NCBI GenBank assembly: GCA_017512985.1
Contig: JAFWEJ010000005.1
Coordinates: forward strand, 152,020-216,019
Length of the DNA stretch: 64,000 nucleotides
Reading direction: 5' to 3'
From: Clostridia bacterium
Lineage (GTDB): Bacteria; Bacillota; Clostridia; Christensenellales; Aristaeellaceae
Positions 7,060 to 16,059 of the stretch are shown here, in pieces (within the stretch, counting starts at the first letter, position 1; each line of letters starts with the position of its first letter). Position numbers and translations under genes: made by a program. The notes under the pieces are model-generated. The model was given only the letters and a program-made list of their open reading frames with translations. It had not been told where the DNA came from and searched no databases.

Positions 7060-8736
7060 ATGGATCAGGAAGCCATTTTTGCGCGGTGCCTGGAAGAGCT
7101 GAACTACGCGCTCACCGAACCGGAGTTTAACGCCGAAAAAACCTATGCGATCCTCAAGGAGCTCTGCGTCGCGTTCCGCGTATGCAAGGGCATGGCGGAG
7201 TATTACCGCGGGGAAAAGGAAGAGCGTAACGGCGAAGGCGTGATCCGCGTCTGCTATGACAACGGCAGGGAGCCCGAAGAGGTCCTGGACTGCCGCGTTG
7301 TGCTCAACAACCTGATGATCGTCAACTGCAAGGCCTTCCGCGCCAAAGGCTCGGAGCCCTGGAGCGTAACGGAACGCGCCCGCATCTCGATGGTTGAGCG
7401 GCTCATGGTCAACGTCGTGGGCCGGATCCGTATGGCCGGCCTGATCGAGCAGGCCACGCTGTATGACGACGCGGGATACTCCAATTTCCGCTTCTTCACG
7501 CTTCTGACGGAACGGCTCGGCGCGGCGGGCAGGCTGCCCGGATATGCCTTCGTCCGTTTCAACCTCAAGCATTTTTCCCTGGTCAACCGCCAGCTGGGGC
7601 GCGAGGTCACCAACCGCGTCCTGAAGCAGTATATCGGCGCCGTGGAAAGCTCCGTCAGCCCGGAAGGCACCGTCAGCCGCCTGGGCGGCGACAATTTCAT
7701 TGCCCTCCTGCGAAAGGAAAAGCTGGACCGCCTGCTGCGGGTCCTGGCGGGCATCCCGGTGGAATACGACGGGCCGGACGGCGGCCGCATCATGATCTCC
7801 GCACGCGCGGGCATTTTTATCGTGCCGGACGATTATTTCTTCCATGAATACGGCGAAATCATGGACCGCCTTACCAGCGCCTACAACGGTGCCCTGCGCG
7901 GCGGCGGGGATTTCTTCTATTCCAACGAGCAGCTGATCGAGGAAAAGGAGCACGCCATGCGCATCCGCCAGGCGTTTCCCCACGCGCTGGCCAGCAGGGA
8001 ATTCCTGGTCTTTTACCAGCCGAAGGTACGCGTGGAAGACGGCAGCCTGGCCGGCGCCGAAGCGCTGAGCCGGTGGTTCCGGGACGGCCGGCTGATCATG
8101 CCCGGGGAGTTCATTCCCGCGCTGGAGCAGACGATGGACATCTGCCGGCTGGACTTCTATGTGCTGGAGCAGGTCTGCCGGGACCTGCGGCGCTGGCTGG
8201 ACGGAGGGCGGCAGGCGGTGCCCGTATCCGTGAACATGTCCCGCCGCCACCTGATGGACATGGACCTGCTGAGCCATATCCTCTTCGTGGTCGACAAATA
8301 CCAGGTGCCGCACGAATACATTGAGATCGAACTGACAGAGACCACTTCGGACGTGGAGTTCCGGGACCTGAAGCGCATCGTGGCCGGCCTGCAGCAGGCG
8401 GGCGTCTGCACCTCGGTGGACGACTTCGGCATCGGCTACAGCTCCCTGAACCTGATTAAGGAGGTCCCCTGGGACATCATCAAGGTGGACCGGAAGTTCC
8501 TGCCGGCGGGCGCCGACTCCGAACACGGCCGCCAGGCCATCATGTTCCGCCATGTGGTCAGCATGGCGAAGGAACTCGGCCTCACCTGCGTGGCCGAGGG
8601 CGTGGAAACGCCGGACCAGCTCAGCATCCTGCGCGAGAACGGGTGCGAGATCGCCCAGGGCTTCTATTTTGACAAACCCCTGCCGGTAAAGGAATTTGAG
8701 CAGCGGATGGACCGGCACCGGTATCCGAAGGAGTGA
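7060..8736 (+). CDS. EAL-domain c-di-GMP phosphodiesterase with degenerate GGDEF domain
   Basis: The 558-residue protein has an unassigned N-terminal sensor region (1-150), a GGDEF-like domain (about 155-290) and an EAL domain (about 305-555). In the GGDEF site the motif reads RLGGDNF, Asn replacing the catalytic Glu, so cyclase activity is unlikely. The EAL half keeps EAL (GAEALSRW), NMSRRHL, ELTET, DDFGIGYSSL, KVDRKF and AEGVET, the residues for metal binding and c-di-GMP hydrolysis. There is no membrane segment, so it is cytoplasmic. I chose the ATG at 7060 because GAGG is eight bases upstream; a GTG two codons earlier is too close. A second c-di-GMP gene with intact GGDEF lies at 53292-54851. 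Confidence 0.9.
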   Translation: MDQEAIFARCLEELNYALTEPEFNAEKTYAILKELCVAFRVCKGMAEYYRGEKEERNGEGVIRVCYDNGREPEEVLDCRVVLNNLMIVNCKAFRAKGSEPWSVTERARISMVERLMVNVVGRIRMAGLIEQATLYDDAGYSNFRFFTLLTERLGAAGRLPGYAFVRFNLKHFSLVNRQLGREVTNRVLKQYIGAVESSVSPEGTVSRLGGDNFIALLRKEKLDRLLRVLAGIPVEYDGPDGGRIMISARAGIFIVPDDYFFHEYGEIMDRLTSAYNGALRGGGDFFYSNEQLIEEKEHAMRIRQAFPHALASREFLVFYQPKVRVEDGSLAGAEALSRWFRDGRLIMPGEFIPALEQTMDICRLDFYVLEQVCRDLRRWLDGGRQAVPVSVNMSRRHLMDMDLLSHILFVVDKYQVPHEYIEIELTETTSDVEFRDLKRIVAGLQQAGVCTSVDDFGIGYSSLNLIKEVPWDIIKVDRKFLPAGADSEHGRQAIMFRHVVSMAKELGLTCVAEGVETPDQLSILRENGCEIAQGFYFDKPLPVKEFEQRMDRHRYPKE

Positions 8737-8740
8737 ACTG

Positions 8741-8768
8741 AAAAAGGAGGCGTCCGCCTCCTTTTTTG
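8741..8768. terminator. Bidirectional terminator between EAL gene and LRR gene
   Basis: AAGGAGGC-GTCC-GCCTCCTT stem flanked by A5 on the left and T6 on the right serves both convergent genes. Confidence 0.9.
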
Positions 8769-8792
8769 TTTTTGGGAATATGAATGATCCCG

Positions 8793-10556
8793 CTATTTCT
8801 TTACCTTTGTCCGGAATCCTTTGCTTTCCGCCCACCCGAGGGCGTAGCTTCCCTTCCGGGCTGTAACCGTCAGCCTCGGGCAGTCCGCAAAAGCGTCGTC
8901 CGCGATCTCCTGCACGCTGTCCGGAATCGTGACCGCCGACAGGCCGGTACAGCCGCTGAAAGCTGCCGGGCCGATCCGTACGACTGACGAAGGGATCTCC
9001 ACATTGTTCAGTTTTATGCAGCCGGAAAAAGCGCCCTCGCAGATCTCCAGCGCGCTGCCGGGCATTTTGATCTTCTGCAGCTTCCTGCAGTTCTGGAAGG
9101 CATACTTCCCGATCTTCACAACGCTGTCCGGAATCCGGATATCCGTCAGCTTGTCGCAGCCCATACACATCCGGGCGGGAATCACCTCCAGCCCTTCCGG
9201 CAGGACGATCTTGCTATACTGGCTGACGCTGAACGCGCTGATCGGCAGCGTCCTGACAGATTTCGGCACTTCCAGGGTCGGCATATTGATTTCCAGGGCG
9301 TTCACACCCAGGGCAGTGACCGAAGACGGGATCACAACCTTTTTTGTCAGCAGCGATTTGATCGCGTGGGAGCCGAGCGTCTCCAGCCCTTCCGGCAGCG
9401 TAATCTGTGTGTCCCATTTGGTGTGAATCGCGTAATTGCCGAGCTCCTTCAGGGTGGACGGCAGGACGATCTGCCTTGCGCCGTATGTATAGATCACCCG
9501 GTCGCTGTATGTCAGCGACCGCAGCGCCGTAACCTTCATCCCGTCAATCTGCTCCGGAATCTCCAGCACCTGTGAGGTATGGTCCAGGACAGAGCAGATG
9601 CCGATTTCCTCCTCCGAAATCCGGTAATAGGTGAAAACTCCGTCCCCGCCTGTATACAGTTTGTAATAATCATTTCCGTCCAGGCAGTTATGCACGCGCC
9701 CGCCGTTGAGTTCAGCAGGATACTCGCAGAAATCCAGCTTCATCCGGGCTGCGCTGCCGAAGGCGTCGTACCGGAGCGCGTCCGATATCGCGTACTCGCC
9801 GGGCTGTACGGAAGCAAACGGGTACAGCAGATACTTCTCCGCCTCGACCATCCCGTAGTCTTTGTACAGGAACACGTCCACCGCGTGGCTCAGCCTGCCG
9901 GGATCAAGCAGCTCAGCGCCCGCGGGCAGAAACACCTTGGTGACGCTTTCCGGAATGAATGCCGCGCACAGCGCAGCCACTTTCCGGCCCCCGACCGCGG
10001 CGGGAACAAGCATGCTTCCCTTCCGGTCCGCCGCCGGCGCCCCTGTCACAATCACCTGCTCCCCGTCCTCCGACAGGGCAAAGGTGCATCCTTCATCGGC
10101 GATGAGCGGTTTCTTTTGTGATGAGCCGGACAGCCTGTCCGTCCGGAAGTCCGTACCCTTCAGGAAACTGTCGCGCGTCCGGTCCGGATCATATTCCAGG
10201 ACGCGGTCCGCCTGCTTCATCGCGCCGTCCGTCCCGCGTTCCCCGGTCACATGCATCGTGACGGGATGGCCGTCCTGCCCGTTCAGTCCGAATGTCTCCC
10301 AGTCAAAATCCGCCGTATAGGTGCCTTTGGAATACTCCTCATATTCCGTCCCCGACCAGGCATACAGTGAAAAAGTCCGGTCGGTATAAAAGCACAGCGC
10401 CGTATTCTCCATCGTTCCCGGTCCGTTCCCGCCGGATTCAATCATGCTGTCCGGGCACAGGAAAACAGCCTGCGCCTCATGCCGCACATATTGCAGGATC
10501 AGCGGCGCGGCGACAACCAGCAGCAGGATCAGGACAAAAATGAAAAATCGTTTCAT
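8793..10556 (-). CDS. Membrane-anchored or exported leucine-rich repeat (BspA-type) protein
   Basis: The 587-residue product begins with a hydrophobic signal or anchor (about residues 4-22) after MKR. The C-terminal half (about 340-575) is made of LRR_5/BspA-like repeats with the recurring pattern I/V-P-x-S/G-V-x-x-I/L-G-x-x-A-F, e.g. IPDSVVKIGKYAFQNC, IPSSVVRIGPAAFSGC and IPDSVQEIADDAFADC. The middle is unassigned. Such proteins are surface adhesins or binding proteins in gut anaerobes. It is the last gene of the ksgA-dut-manA-hflX unit, 18 bases after hflX, although the connection may be only transcriptional. No catalytic motif is seen. Confidence 0.82.
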   Translation of the reverse strand: MKRFFIFVLILLLVVAAPLILQYVRHEAQAVFLCPDSMIESGGNGPGTMENTALCFYTDRTFSLYAWSGTEYEEYSKGTYTADFDWETFGLNGQDGHPVTMHVTGERGTDGAMKQADRVLEYDPDRTRDSFLKGTDFRTDRLSGSSQKKPLIADEGCTFALSEDGEQVIVTGAPAADRKGSMLVPAAVGGRKVAALCAAFIPESVTKVFLPAGAELLDPGRLSHAVDVFLYKDYGMVEAEKYLLYPFASVQPGEYAISDALRYDAFGSAARMKLDFCEYPAELNGGRVHNCLDGNDYYKLYTGGDGVFTYYRISEEEIGICSVLDHTSQVLEIPEQIDGMKVTALRSLTYSDRVIYTYGARQIVLPSTLKELGNYAIHTKWDTQITLPEGLETLGSHAIKSLLTKKVVIPSSVTALGVNALEINMPTLEVPKSVRTLPISAFSVSQYSKIVLPEGLEVIPARMCMGCDKLTDIRIPDSVVKIGKYAFQNCRKLQKIKMPGSALEICEGAFSGCIKLNNVEIPSSVVRIGPAAFSGCTGLSAVTIPDSVQEIADDAFADCPRLTVTARKGSYALGWAESKGFRTKVKK

Positions 10557-10574
10557 GGTTTTCCTCTCCGGCGG

Positions 10575-12338
10575 TTAATCGATCACGATATCCGTTCCGT
10601 ACTTCTTTACCAGCCGTTCAACGTCCTCGCCGGCAATCATGAGGGTCAGTTCCGTACCGGTGTCGGTATGGTTTTCCGTGATGACCCTTCCCAGCGGGCG
10701 GATCTCCGACAGAATGCCGTAGCGGCTGAAGGGGATCATGAATGTGACCGGCCGGTGTGATTCCTGCAGGACCTCGGCGATCTTCGCCTTCAGCTCCTCC
10801 AGTCCCTCCCCGGTCTTTGCGCTGATCATGACCGCGCCGGGGAAAACCGGATCCGGGTCCCCCTCGTCGCATTTGTTGATCACTTCAATGCGCTTCTGCT
10901 CCGTCGCGCCGAGCTCCGCGAGGACTTCCTCCACGGTATCGTGCTGGCGGAACATCTCCCTGCTGGAACCGTCGGAAACGATCACCAGCACGTCCGCCAG
11001 GGCCGCTTCCTCCAGCGTGGAGCGGAAAGCGCTCACCAGCGTATGGGGCAGCTTGCGGATAAAGCCGACCGTATCGGTCAGCAGGTATTCGGTATTCTCC
11101 GGCGTCACCATGCGGCGGGAGACCGCGTCCAGCGTCGCGAAAAGCTGGTCCTGCACATAGACGTCGGACCCGGTGAGGGCGTTGAGCAGCGTGGATTTCC
11201 CGGCATTGGTGTAGCCCACCAGCGCCACCACGGGGATTTCGTTGCGTTCCCGGCTTTTGCGGCGCAGGCTTCGCTGCTTCTCCAGCTCGTCCAGCCGCCG
11301 CCTCAGCTCCGTCATCCGCTCCCGGATGCGGCGCCGGTTCATTTCCAGCTTGCTTTCTCCGGGGCCCCGCGTGCCGATGCCGCCGGCCAGCCGGCTGAGC
11401 ACCAGGCCCTGGCCGATCAGCCGCGCGCTGCGGTACTGCAGCTGCGCCAGTTCCACCTGCAGCTTGCCCTCCGCGCTGGAAGCGCGCCGGGCAAAGATAT
11501 CCAGGATCAGGGCGGTCCGGTCGATCACCTTCACCCGGAGCGTTTCCTCCAGGTTCCGGACCTGGATGCCCGTCAGTTCCTCGTCAAAGATGCACAGGTC
11601 CGCCTCGAGGGCCTGGCATTCCCTCGCCAGTTCCTCCGCGCGGCCCTTGCCGATATACATGGCGGTATCCGGCTTGTCCCGGCGCTGCAGGAAACTGCCC
11701 ACAACCTCCGCCCCGGCGGTCTCCGCCAGGCGGGCAAGCTCCTCCAGGCTTTCCTCGCTCTCAATGCCCATGAGCACGGCCTTTTCCCGGCCGTCCTCCA
11801 TCTCCGCGGTCGCTTCCCTTCCGACCAGGCGGTCGCTCTCCTCAATCTGGGCAAGCCACTCCGCTTCCGGCAGTCTGTACCAGCGAACCGCCGGCGCGAT
11901 CAGCGTTTCCGCGTTCTCCCCGAGGAAGGCGGTCTGGACCGAGACGGGTTCCCCGCCCTTCACGCCCACCGCCGTCATGGCGTCGTAGCGGAAAATCTTC
12001 AGCGCGCTCAGGTCCACGTCGCTCAGGCGGCCGTCGCCGTCCGGATGCGTATGCACGCACCGGACGCAGCTGAGGCGGCTGGCGTTCCGCCGCAGGCGGA
12101 AATCCGTCAGTTCCACGTCGCAGTCCGTGCCGACGGCGACGTTCACGATCTCGCCGTCGCGGGTGATATAGACCGCGATCTCCCGGTTCAGGGTGCACGA
12201 AATCTCCGCGAGCGTCTTCATCAGCCCGCGGGGCAGGAATTCCCCTTCTTCCAGCTCATAGCTGTAGAGGCTGTCCAGCTGCGCGAGCGTCGCGTCGCGC
12301 ACACCGGAAATATTACCTTGAACGTTATGGTTAATCAT
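10575..12338 (-). CDS. hflX: Ribosome-associated GTPase HflX with N-terminal JAB/RadC-like domain
   Basis: The 587-residue protein is an HflX-type GTPase, which splits stalled or hibernating ribosomes. The HflX N-domain starts near 185 (VLMGIES ... IGKGRAEEL), and the G domain has P-loop GYTNAGKST (375-383), DTVGF (422-426), NKCD (488-491) and SAKTG (506-510); the [11 protein letters not shown] linker is present at 322-332. The first 180 residues are an extension carrying [14 protein letters not shown] (96-109), which matches the RadC/JAMM metal motif HxHPx6SxxD residue for residue, so a JAB/MPN fold is likely. Typical bacterial HflX is about 420-430 residues; longer versions may be common in Clostridia. 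It lies 13 bases after the ManA fusion. Confidence 0.92.
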   Translation of the reverse strand: MINHNVQGNISGVRDATLAQLDSLYSYELEEGEFLPRGLMKTLAEISCTLNREIAVYITRDGEIVNVAVGTDCDVELTDFRLRRNASRLSCVRCVHTHPDGDGRLSDVDLSALKIFRYDAMTAVGVKGGEPVSVQTAFLGENAETLIAPAVRWYRLPEAEWLAQIEESDRLVGREATAEMEDGREKAVLMGIESEESLEELARLAETAGAEVVGSFLQRRDKPDTAMYIGKGRAEELARECQALEADLCIFDEELTGIQVRNLEETLRVKVIDRTALILDIFARRASSAEGKLQVELAQLQYRSARLIGQGLVLSRLAGGIGTRGPGESKLEMNRRRIRERMTELRRRLDELEKQRSLRRKSRERNEIPVVALVGYTNAGKSTLLNALTGSDVYVQDQLFATLDAVSRRMVTPENTEYLLTDTVGFIRKLPHTLVSAFRSTLEEAALADVLVIVSDGSSREMFRQHDTVEEVLAELGATEQKRIEVINKCDEGDPDPVFPGAVMISAKTGEGLEELKAKIAEVLQESHRPVTFMIPFSRYGILSEIRPLGRVITENHTDTGTELTLMIAGEDVERLVKKYGTDIVID

Positions 12339-12351
12339 AGCAATCCTGTCT

Positions 12352-13809
12352 TCAGCCGGGCATTGCCAGCGCCGCGGCGCCGTGGCCGACGATGGCCAGG
12401 GCCGGGCTGTTATGCGGCAGCAGGCAGGTCTCCCCCGCCTTCATCCGCACAGAGCCGCCGGCAAAGCGCAGTTCCATTTCTCCTTCTGTTACGGTGACGC
12501 ACCCGAACTCGTTCACGGGCGGCAGCATCTCCATGGTATCCGTGCGGATCAGGTCCAGGGTGAAATACTGTTCCGAAAGCACCCTCTTCACGCCGAAGGA
12601 TTTCTCCACCCGCAGCGGCGCCGGGGTGCAGTGCAGGTCCGCCACGTCCAGCGCCTTGTCCAGGTGCAGCTCGCGGCGATTGCCGTTCTCGTCCGTGCGG
12701 TCCCAGTCGTAAAAGCGGTAGGTCAGGTCGGAGGACTGCTGGATCTCATAAATCAGCATACCCTCCCCGATTGAGTGTACGCAGCCGGCGGGAATATAGC
12801 ACACGTCCCCCGCCGTGACCTTCACCCGGTTCAGCAGCTTTTCCACCTCGCTGCCCGCCTTGCAGGCTTCCTTCATGACCTGCAGCGACACGCCCGGGCG
12901 CACGCCGTAGACCAGCTCCCCGCCTTCCGGAGGCGTGTCCAGCACCAGCCAGGCCTCGGTCTTGCCGAGTTTGCCGTTTTCCCGGGCCGCGGCGTAGGTA
13001 TCGTTCGGGTGCACCTGCACGCTGAGCTTCTCCCGCACGTCCAGGAGCTTGAGCAGCAGCGGGAAGGGCTGATCCGCGTAACTTCCGACCAGCTTCTCGC
13101 CGTATTCCGCGATCAGCTGCGGCAGCGTCCGGCCCATCCCGTCCCGGCTTTCAAGTCCGGGAATGCAGCTGATCTCCAGGCTTTCGCCGGTGATTTCGTT
13201 CTTCGTTTCCTTGCCGTAACGGTCCCGCAGGCGGGTGCCGCCCCAGGGGGTCAGTTCGCCGTCCCGGAACGACGGGAACATGCGGATCGGCCACATGGGC
13301 GTCTCGCGCTTCAGGGGTTTGTCCAGGGTAATGTTCTTCCCGGGAGCGTCCGGCCAGCAGATCGTGCCGCAGCGACGGAAGCCAAGCTTCTCATACAGGC
13401 GGATCGCGTGCCGGTTCACCTCGGCCGTATCGCAGCGCGCGCAGTCGCAGCCGCTGCGGCGCAGCAGCTGAAGCACGTCGTCCAGCACCAGGCCGCCCAG
13501 TCCCGCGCCCTGCATGGAGGGATGCACCGCAAGGCGGCGGAAACTGCCCGGGCGCGCGCCGCAGGACCAGGGCAGGCTGTCGTACTCCTCCTCCTGGCCG
13601 ACCATGATGACCACGGCCGCGGAGATGGTTTTGCCCTCCAGCATATAGTACATTTCGCCCTTCGCGACGTCTTCCCGGATGAACTCCTCGTTCGGGTACC
13701 GGCCCCAGTGCCAGTGGTCGATGCCCTGCTCCTCCATGTTGTCCGCGACATGACGATAAAACGCGAGCAGGTCGTCAACATCCTGCTCCGCCGCGCGGAT
13801 CAGCTCCAT
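12352..13809 (-). CDS. manA: Fusion: GNAT acetyltransferase + class I mannose-6-phosphate isomerase
   Basis: The 485-residue product joins two domains. Residues 1-160 are a GNAT acetyltransferase ([13 protein letters not shown] start, [16 protein letters not shown] acetyl-CoA loop, [14 protein letters not shown]). Residues about 175-485 are a phosphomannose isomerase of the short Bacillus type: [26 protein letters not shown], the zinc-site stretch [13 protein letters not shown], and the C-terminal cupin. ManA interconverts mannose-6-P and fructose-6-P. The ATG at 13809 is preferred because the GNAT domain starts there; a GTG at 13860 would overlap dut, adding 17 unconserved residues. It lies within the ksgA operon, 25 bases after dut. 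The acetyl acceptor is unknown. Confidence 0.87.
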   Translation of the reverse strand: MELIRAAEQDVDDLLAFYRHVADNMEEQGIDHWHWGRYPNEEFIREDVAKGEMYYMLEGKTISAAVVIMVGQEEEYDSLPWSCGARPGSFRRLAVHPSMQGAGLGGLVLDDVLQLLRRSGCDCARCDTAEVNRHAIRLYEKLGFRRCGTICWPDAPGKNITLDKPLKRETPMWPIRMFPSFRDGELTPWGGTRLRDRYGKETKNEITGESLEISCIPGLESRDGMGRTLPQLIAEYGEKLVGSYADQPFPLLLKLLDVREKLSVQVHPNDTYAAARENGKLGKTEAWLVLDTPPEGGELVYGVRPGVSLQVMKEACKAGSEVEKLLNRVKVTAGDVCYIPAGCVHSIGEGMLIYEIQQSSDLTYRFYDWDRTDENGNRRELHLDKALDVADLHCTPAPLRVEKSFGVKRVLSEQYFTLDLIRTDTMEMLPPVNEFGCVTVTEGEMELRFAGGSVRMKAGETCLLPHNSPALAIVGHGAAALAMPG

Positions 13810-13834
13810 GGAGCCGCCGAGGATGATCCCGTTG

Positions 13835-14317
13835 TTATTTGCCCGTCGATCCAAAGCCACCTGATCTCACCTCAAATGCGTTTTCGTCTTCCTCCGCCGT
13901 GCCGTAGGGCAGGAATACGCCCTGGCAGAACCGCTCGCCCCGGCCGATGGCCACCGGTGCGGAAAGCGGGTTGCGGAGCTTGACCATAATGTGCCCTTCG
14001 TTCTTCGCGAAAGCGTAGTCGCTGTCAATCACCCCGACGGTGTTGCTCAGCCGCAGCGCGTGGCGGAAACCCAGCGAGCTGCGGGGAAAGAGCAGCAGCA
14101 CCCAGCCGGGTTCCATCTCCGCGCGGATTCCGGTCGGAATCAGCGCCGTGCCGCCCGCCGGCACCGTAACGTCCAGGGGGGAAATAAAATCGTATCCGGC
14201 GCTCCCGGCCGTCGCGCGCTTCGGCAGCGGGATTTCTTCCAGCGAAAGGCATTCCTTCCCCTGCATCGCTTCGGCGTACTGGGCTTCGGATACACGGGTG
14301 AATCTTGCTATGCTCAT
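13835..14317 (-). CDS. dut: dUTP diphosphatase (Dut)
   Basis: The 160-residue trimeric-type dUTPase hydrolyses dUTP to dUMP and PPi, keeping uracil out of DNA and supplying dTMP synthesis. All five motifs are visible: AGSAGYDF (motif 1), PRSSLGF (motif 2), NTVGVIDSDY (motif 3), GERFCQGVFLP (motif 4) and the flexible C-terminal RSGGFGSTGK (motif 5). The N-terminus has about 30 extra residues before motif 1 compared with E. coli Dut, as is common in Clostridia. It is three bases after ksgA. Confidence 0.93.
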   Translation of the reverse strand: MSIARFTRVSEAQYAEAMQGKECLSLEEIPLPKRATAGSAGYDFISPLDVTVPAGGTALIPTGIRAEMEPGWVLLLFPRSSLGFRHALRLSNTVGVIDSDYAFAKNEGHIMVKLRNPLSAPVAIGRGERFCQGVFLPYGTAEEDENAFEVRSGGFGSTGK

Positions 14318-14320
14318 GCT

Positions 14321-15157
14321 TTATATCCTTTCAGTGACCGCGTCCGCCAGGCGGGCGATCTCCTCCAGCGTCAGCCGCTCGCCGCGGATTTTCTCATCCA
14401 GCCCGGCGGCCTCCATCCATTCCTGCGCCTGCGGCCGTTCCACGCGGAACGTCGCGCAGAGGTTGTTCAGCATCGTCTTGCGCCGCATGGCAAAGGCCGC
14501 GTTCGCGACCCGGAAGAACATCTCCCGGTCCTTCACCTCCACCGCTGGCTTTTCCCGCAGGGGCAGCACCACAAAGGCGCTGTCCACCTTCGGCGGCGGC
14601 GTGAACATTTCCGCCGGCACCCGGACGGCAAGCCGCGGCTCGCACAGGAACCGGCAGAGGATCGACAGCGGTCCCCAGCCTTCCTCCCCGGGAAAAGCGA
14701 GGATCTTGTCCGCCACCTCCTGCTGGACCATGAGCGCCAGCCGGCTGACCGGCAGGCCGCCCGTGAGCAGGAGCTTAATGAGCGGCGTCGTGATGTAGTA
14801 CGGGATATTCGCCACCACGGCGAAGGGTTTGTCCAGGTCTTTCGTGACCTCCCGCAGGTTCAGGGACATCGCGTCGCCCTGGATCACAGTGAGGTTCTTC
14901 TCCCCGTCCAGGAACGCGCGCAGCAGCGGAATCAGCCGCTCATCCAGCTCCACCGCGAGCACGCGCTTCGCCGCGCCGCACAGGTGTTTCGTCAGGCTGC
15001 CGCAGCCCGGGCCGATCTCCAGCACGTCCTCGTCTTTTGTGACGCCGGATTCCGCGGTCAGTTCCGCGAGCAGGTTCTCGTCGTAAAGGAAATTCTGCCC
15101 CAGGGACTGTTTGTACCGGAGATTGCTCTCCCGGATCCGGTCCTTCGTCTTGCTCAC
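14321..15157 (-). CDS. rsmA: 16S rRNA (adenine1518/1519-N6)-dimethyltransferase RsmA/KsgA
   Basis: The 278-residue SAM-dependent methyltransferase dimethylates two adenines in the 3' hairpin of 16S rRNA. Seen: SLGQNFLYDENLL near the start, SAM motif LEIGPGCGSLT (about 46-56), GDAM, and the catalytic NIPYY (about 116-120), then the C-terminal helical domain with FAMRRKTMLNNL. The start is the GTG at 15157, seven bases after a perfect AGGAGG; the GTG three codons upstream overlaps that site. First gene of the operon with dut, GNAT-ManA, hflX and the LRR gene. Confidence 0.94.
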   Translation of the reverse strand: MSKTKDRIRESNLRYKQSLGQNFLYDENLLAELTAESGVTKDEDVLEIGPGCGSLTKHLCGAAKRVLAVELDERLIPLLRAFLDGEKNLTVIQGDAMSLNLREVTKDLDKPFAVVANIPYYITTPLIKLLLTGGLPVSRLALMVQQEVADKILAFPGEEGWGPLSILCRFLCEPRLAVRVPAEMFTPPPKVDSAFVVLPLREKPAVEVKDREMFFRVANAAFAMRRKTMLNNLCATFRVERPQAQEWMEAAGLDEKIRGERLTLEEIARLADAVTERI

Positions 15158-15265
15158 CGGGCGCACCTCCTGTATCCAGTATTCTCGCGATAATATATTA
15201 TTGTAGCATTTTGTGATCCTCAGGACAAGTTTTCATTTTGTTGCCGGTGCGTCTGCCCGCCGCAC

Positions 15266-15293
15266 GAAAAAAGGACTGCCGGGAGGCAGTCCC
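15266..15293 (-). terminator. Terminator after SH3-like gene
   Basis: GGACTGCC-TCCC-GGCAGTCC stem on the minus strand followed by T6. Confidence 0.88.
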
Positions 15294-15313
15294 TGTCTGC
15301 GGTTGTCAGGAAA

Positions 15314-15937
15314 TCAATAGATAAGCGTACTGAACCGGACCCACCCACGGCGGGCAAAGATTCCGGCCGTCGCGCCGTCATACCGGTTGGAGGATTCCAC
15401 CAGGGCCCAGTCGCCGTCCATCAGAATCACCCAGGCGTTGTCATCCGGGGACAGGGCGCCGCCGGTAAAGGCGTAGCTGTCTCCCGGGCCAAAGCGGTAT
15501 GCCTGGTATTCATAGCAGGAGCACTGCCACTCGCTGAGCAGTTCGTCCGGGCCGGTTTCCAGCGGAACGGCCGCTTCATTGAACCGGATCTTCTGCGAAT
15601 CGTTCCGGGCGATCAGGTAACACCGGACGTCACTGCTGTAAAAGCTGGGAATCTCCGCCAGCACCCAGAGGATCCCGCCCGAATACACCTGGCTCAGGAT
15701 TCTGATCTCCTCTCCCCTGTCCGCCACAAGAATGCGCGGATCCACCGCGTCATAGATCAGGCCCGGGCCTGTCCGCGGATTCAGAGCGGAAGCGTCCTCC
15801 AGCAGGGTTCCGGTGGTCTGGCCGTTCAGTCTGAACTGTCCGCCTTCTTCCACTCCTTCCCATTCCCATTCCGCCAGGCCGGCGCCGCAGGGAATCAGCA
15901 GGGCAAGCGCCAGGATCAGGATCAGCACGTGCTTCAT
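15314..15937 (-). CDS. Exported SH3-like hypothetical protein
   Basis: The 207-residue product has a clear signal peptide (MKHVLILILALALLIPCGAGLAE). The mature part holds one recognisable SH3b-like unit, about 48-95 (LNPRTGPGLIYDAV ... ILWVLAEI), and a second weaker one at the end (WVILMDGDWALVES ... RRGWVRF). No enzymatic motif is seen. An AAGGAGG-like site precedes the ATG. It is a single gene with its own terminator. By analogy with the protein at 259-786 it may bind cell wall, but this is inference. Confidence 0.65.
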   Translation of the reverse strand: MKHVLILILALALLIPCGAGLAEWEWEGVEEGGQFRLNGQTTGTLLEDASALNPRTGPGLIYDAVDPRILVADRGEEIRILSQVYSGGILWVLAEIPSFYSSDVRCYLIARNDSQKIRFNEAAVPLETGPDELLSEWQCSCYEYQAYRFGPGDSYAFTGGALSPDDNAWVILMDGDWALVESSNRYDGATAGIFARRGWVRFSTLIY

Positions 15938-16017
15938 ACCGTATGTCCTCCTTGTTCGGTTTTCCGTCTGTCCCCATCATATCATGAAGCCGGGCACAGT
16001 TCAACACGGGGAAAACA

Positions 16018-16047
16018 GAAAAGGGCTGCCTTGCGGCAGCCCTTTGG
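16018..16047 (-). terminator. Terminator after nifJ
   Basis: AAAGGGCTGCC-GCAA-GGCAGCCCTTT stem on the minus strand, followed by TCTGTTTTCC. Confidence 0.9.
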
Positions 16048-16059
16048 GATTGGGTTTGA

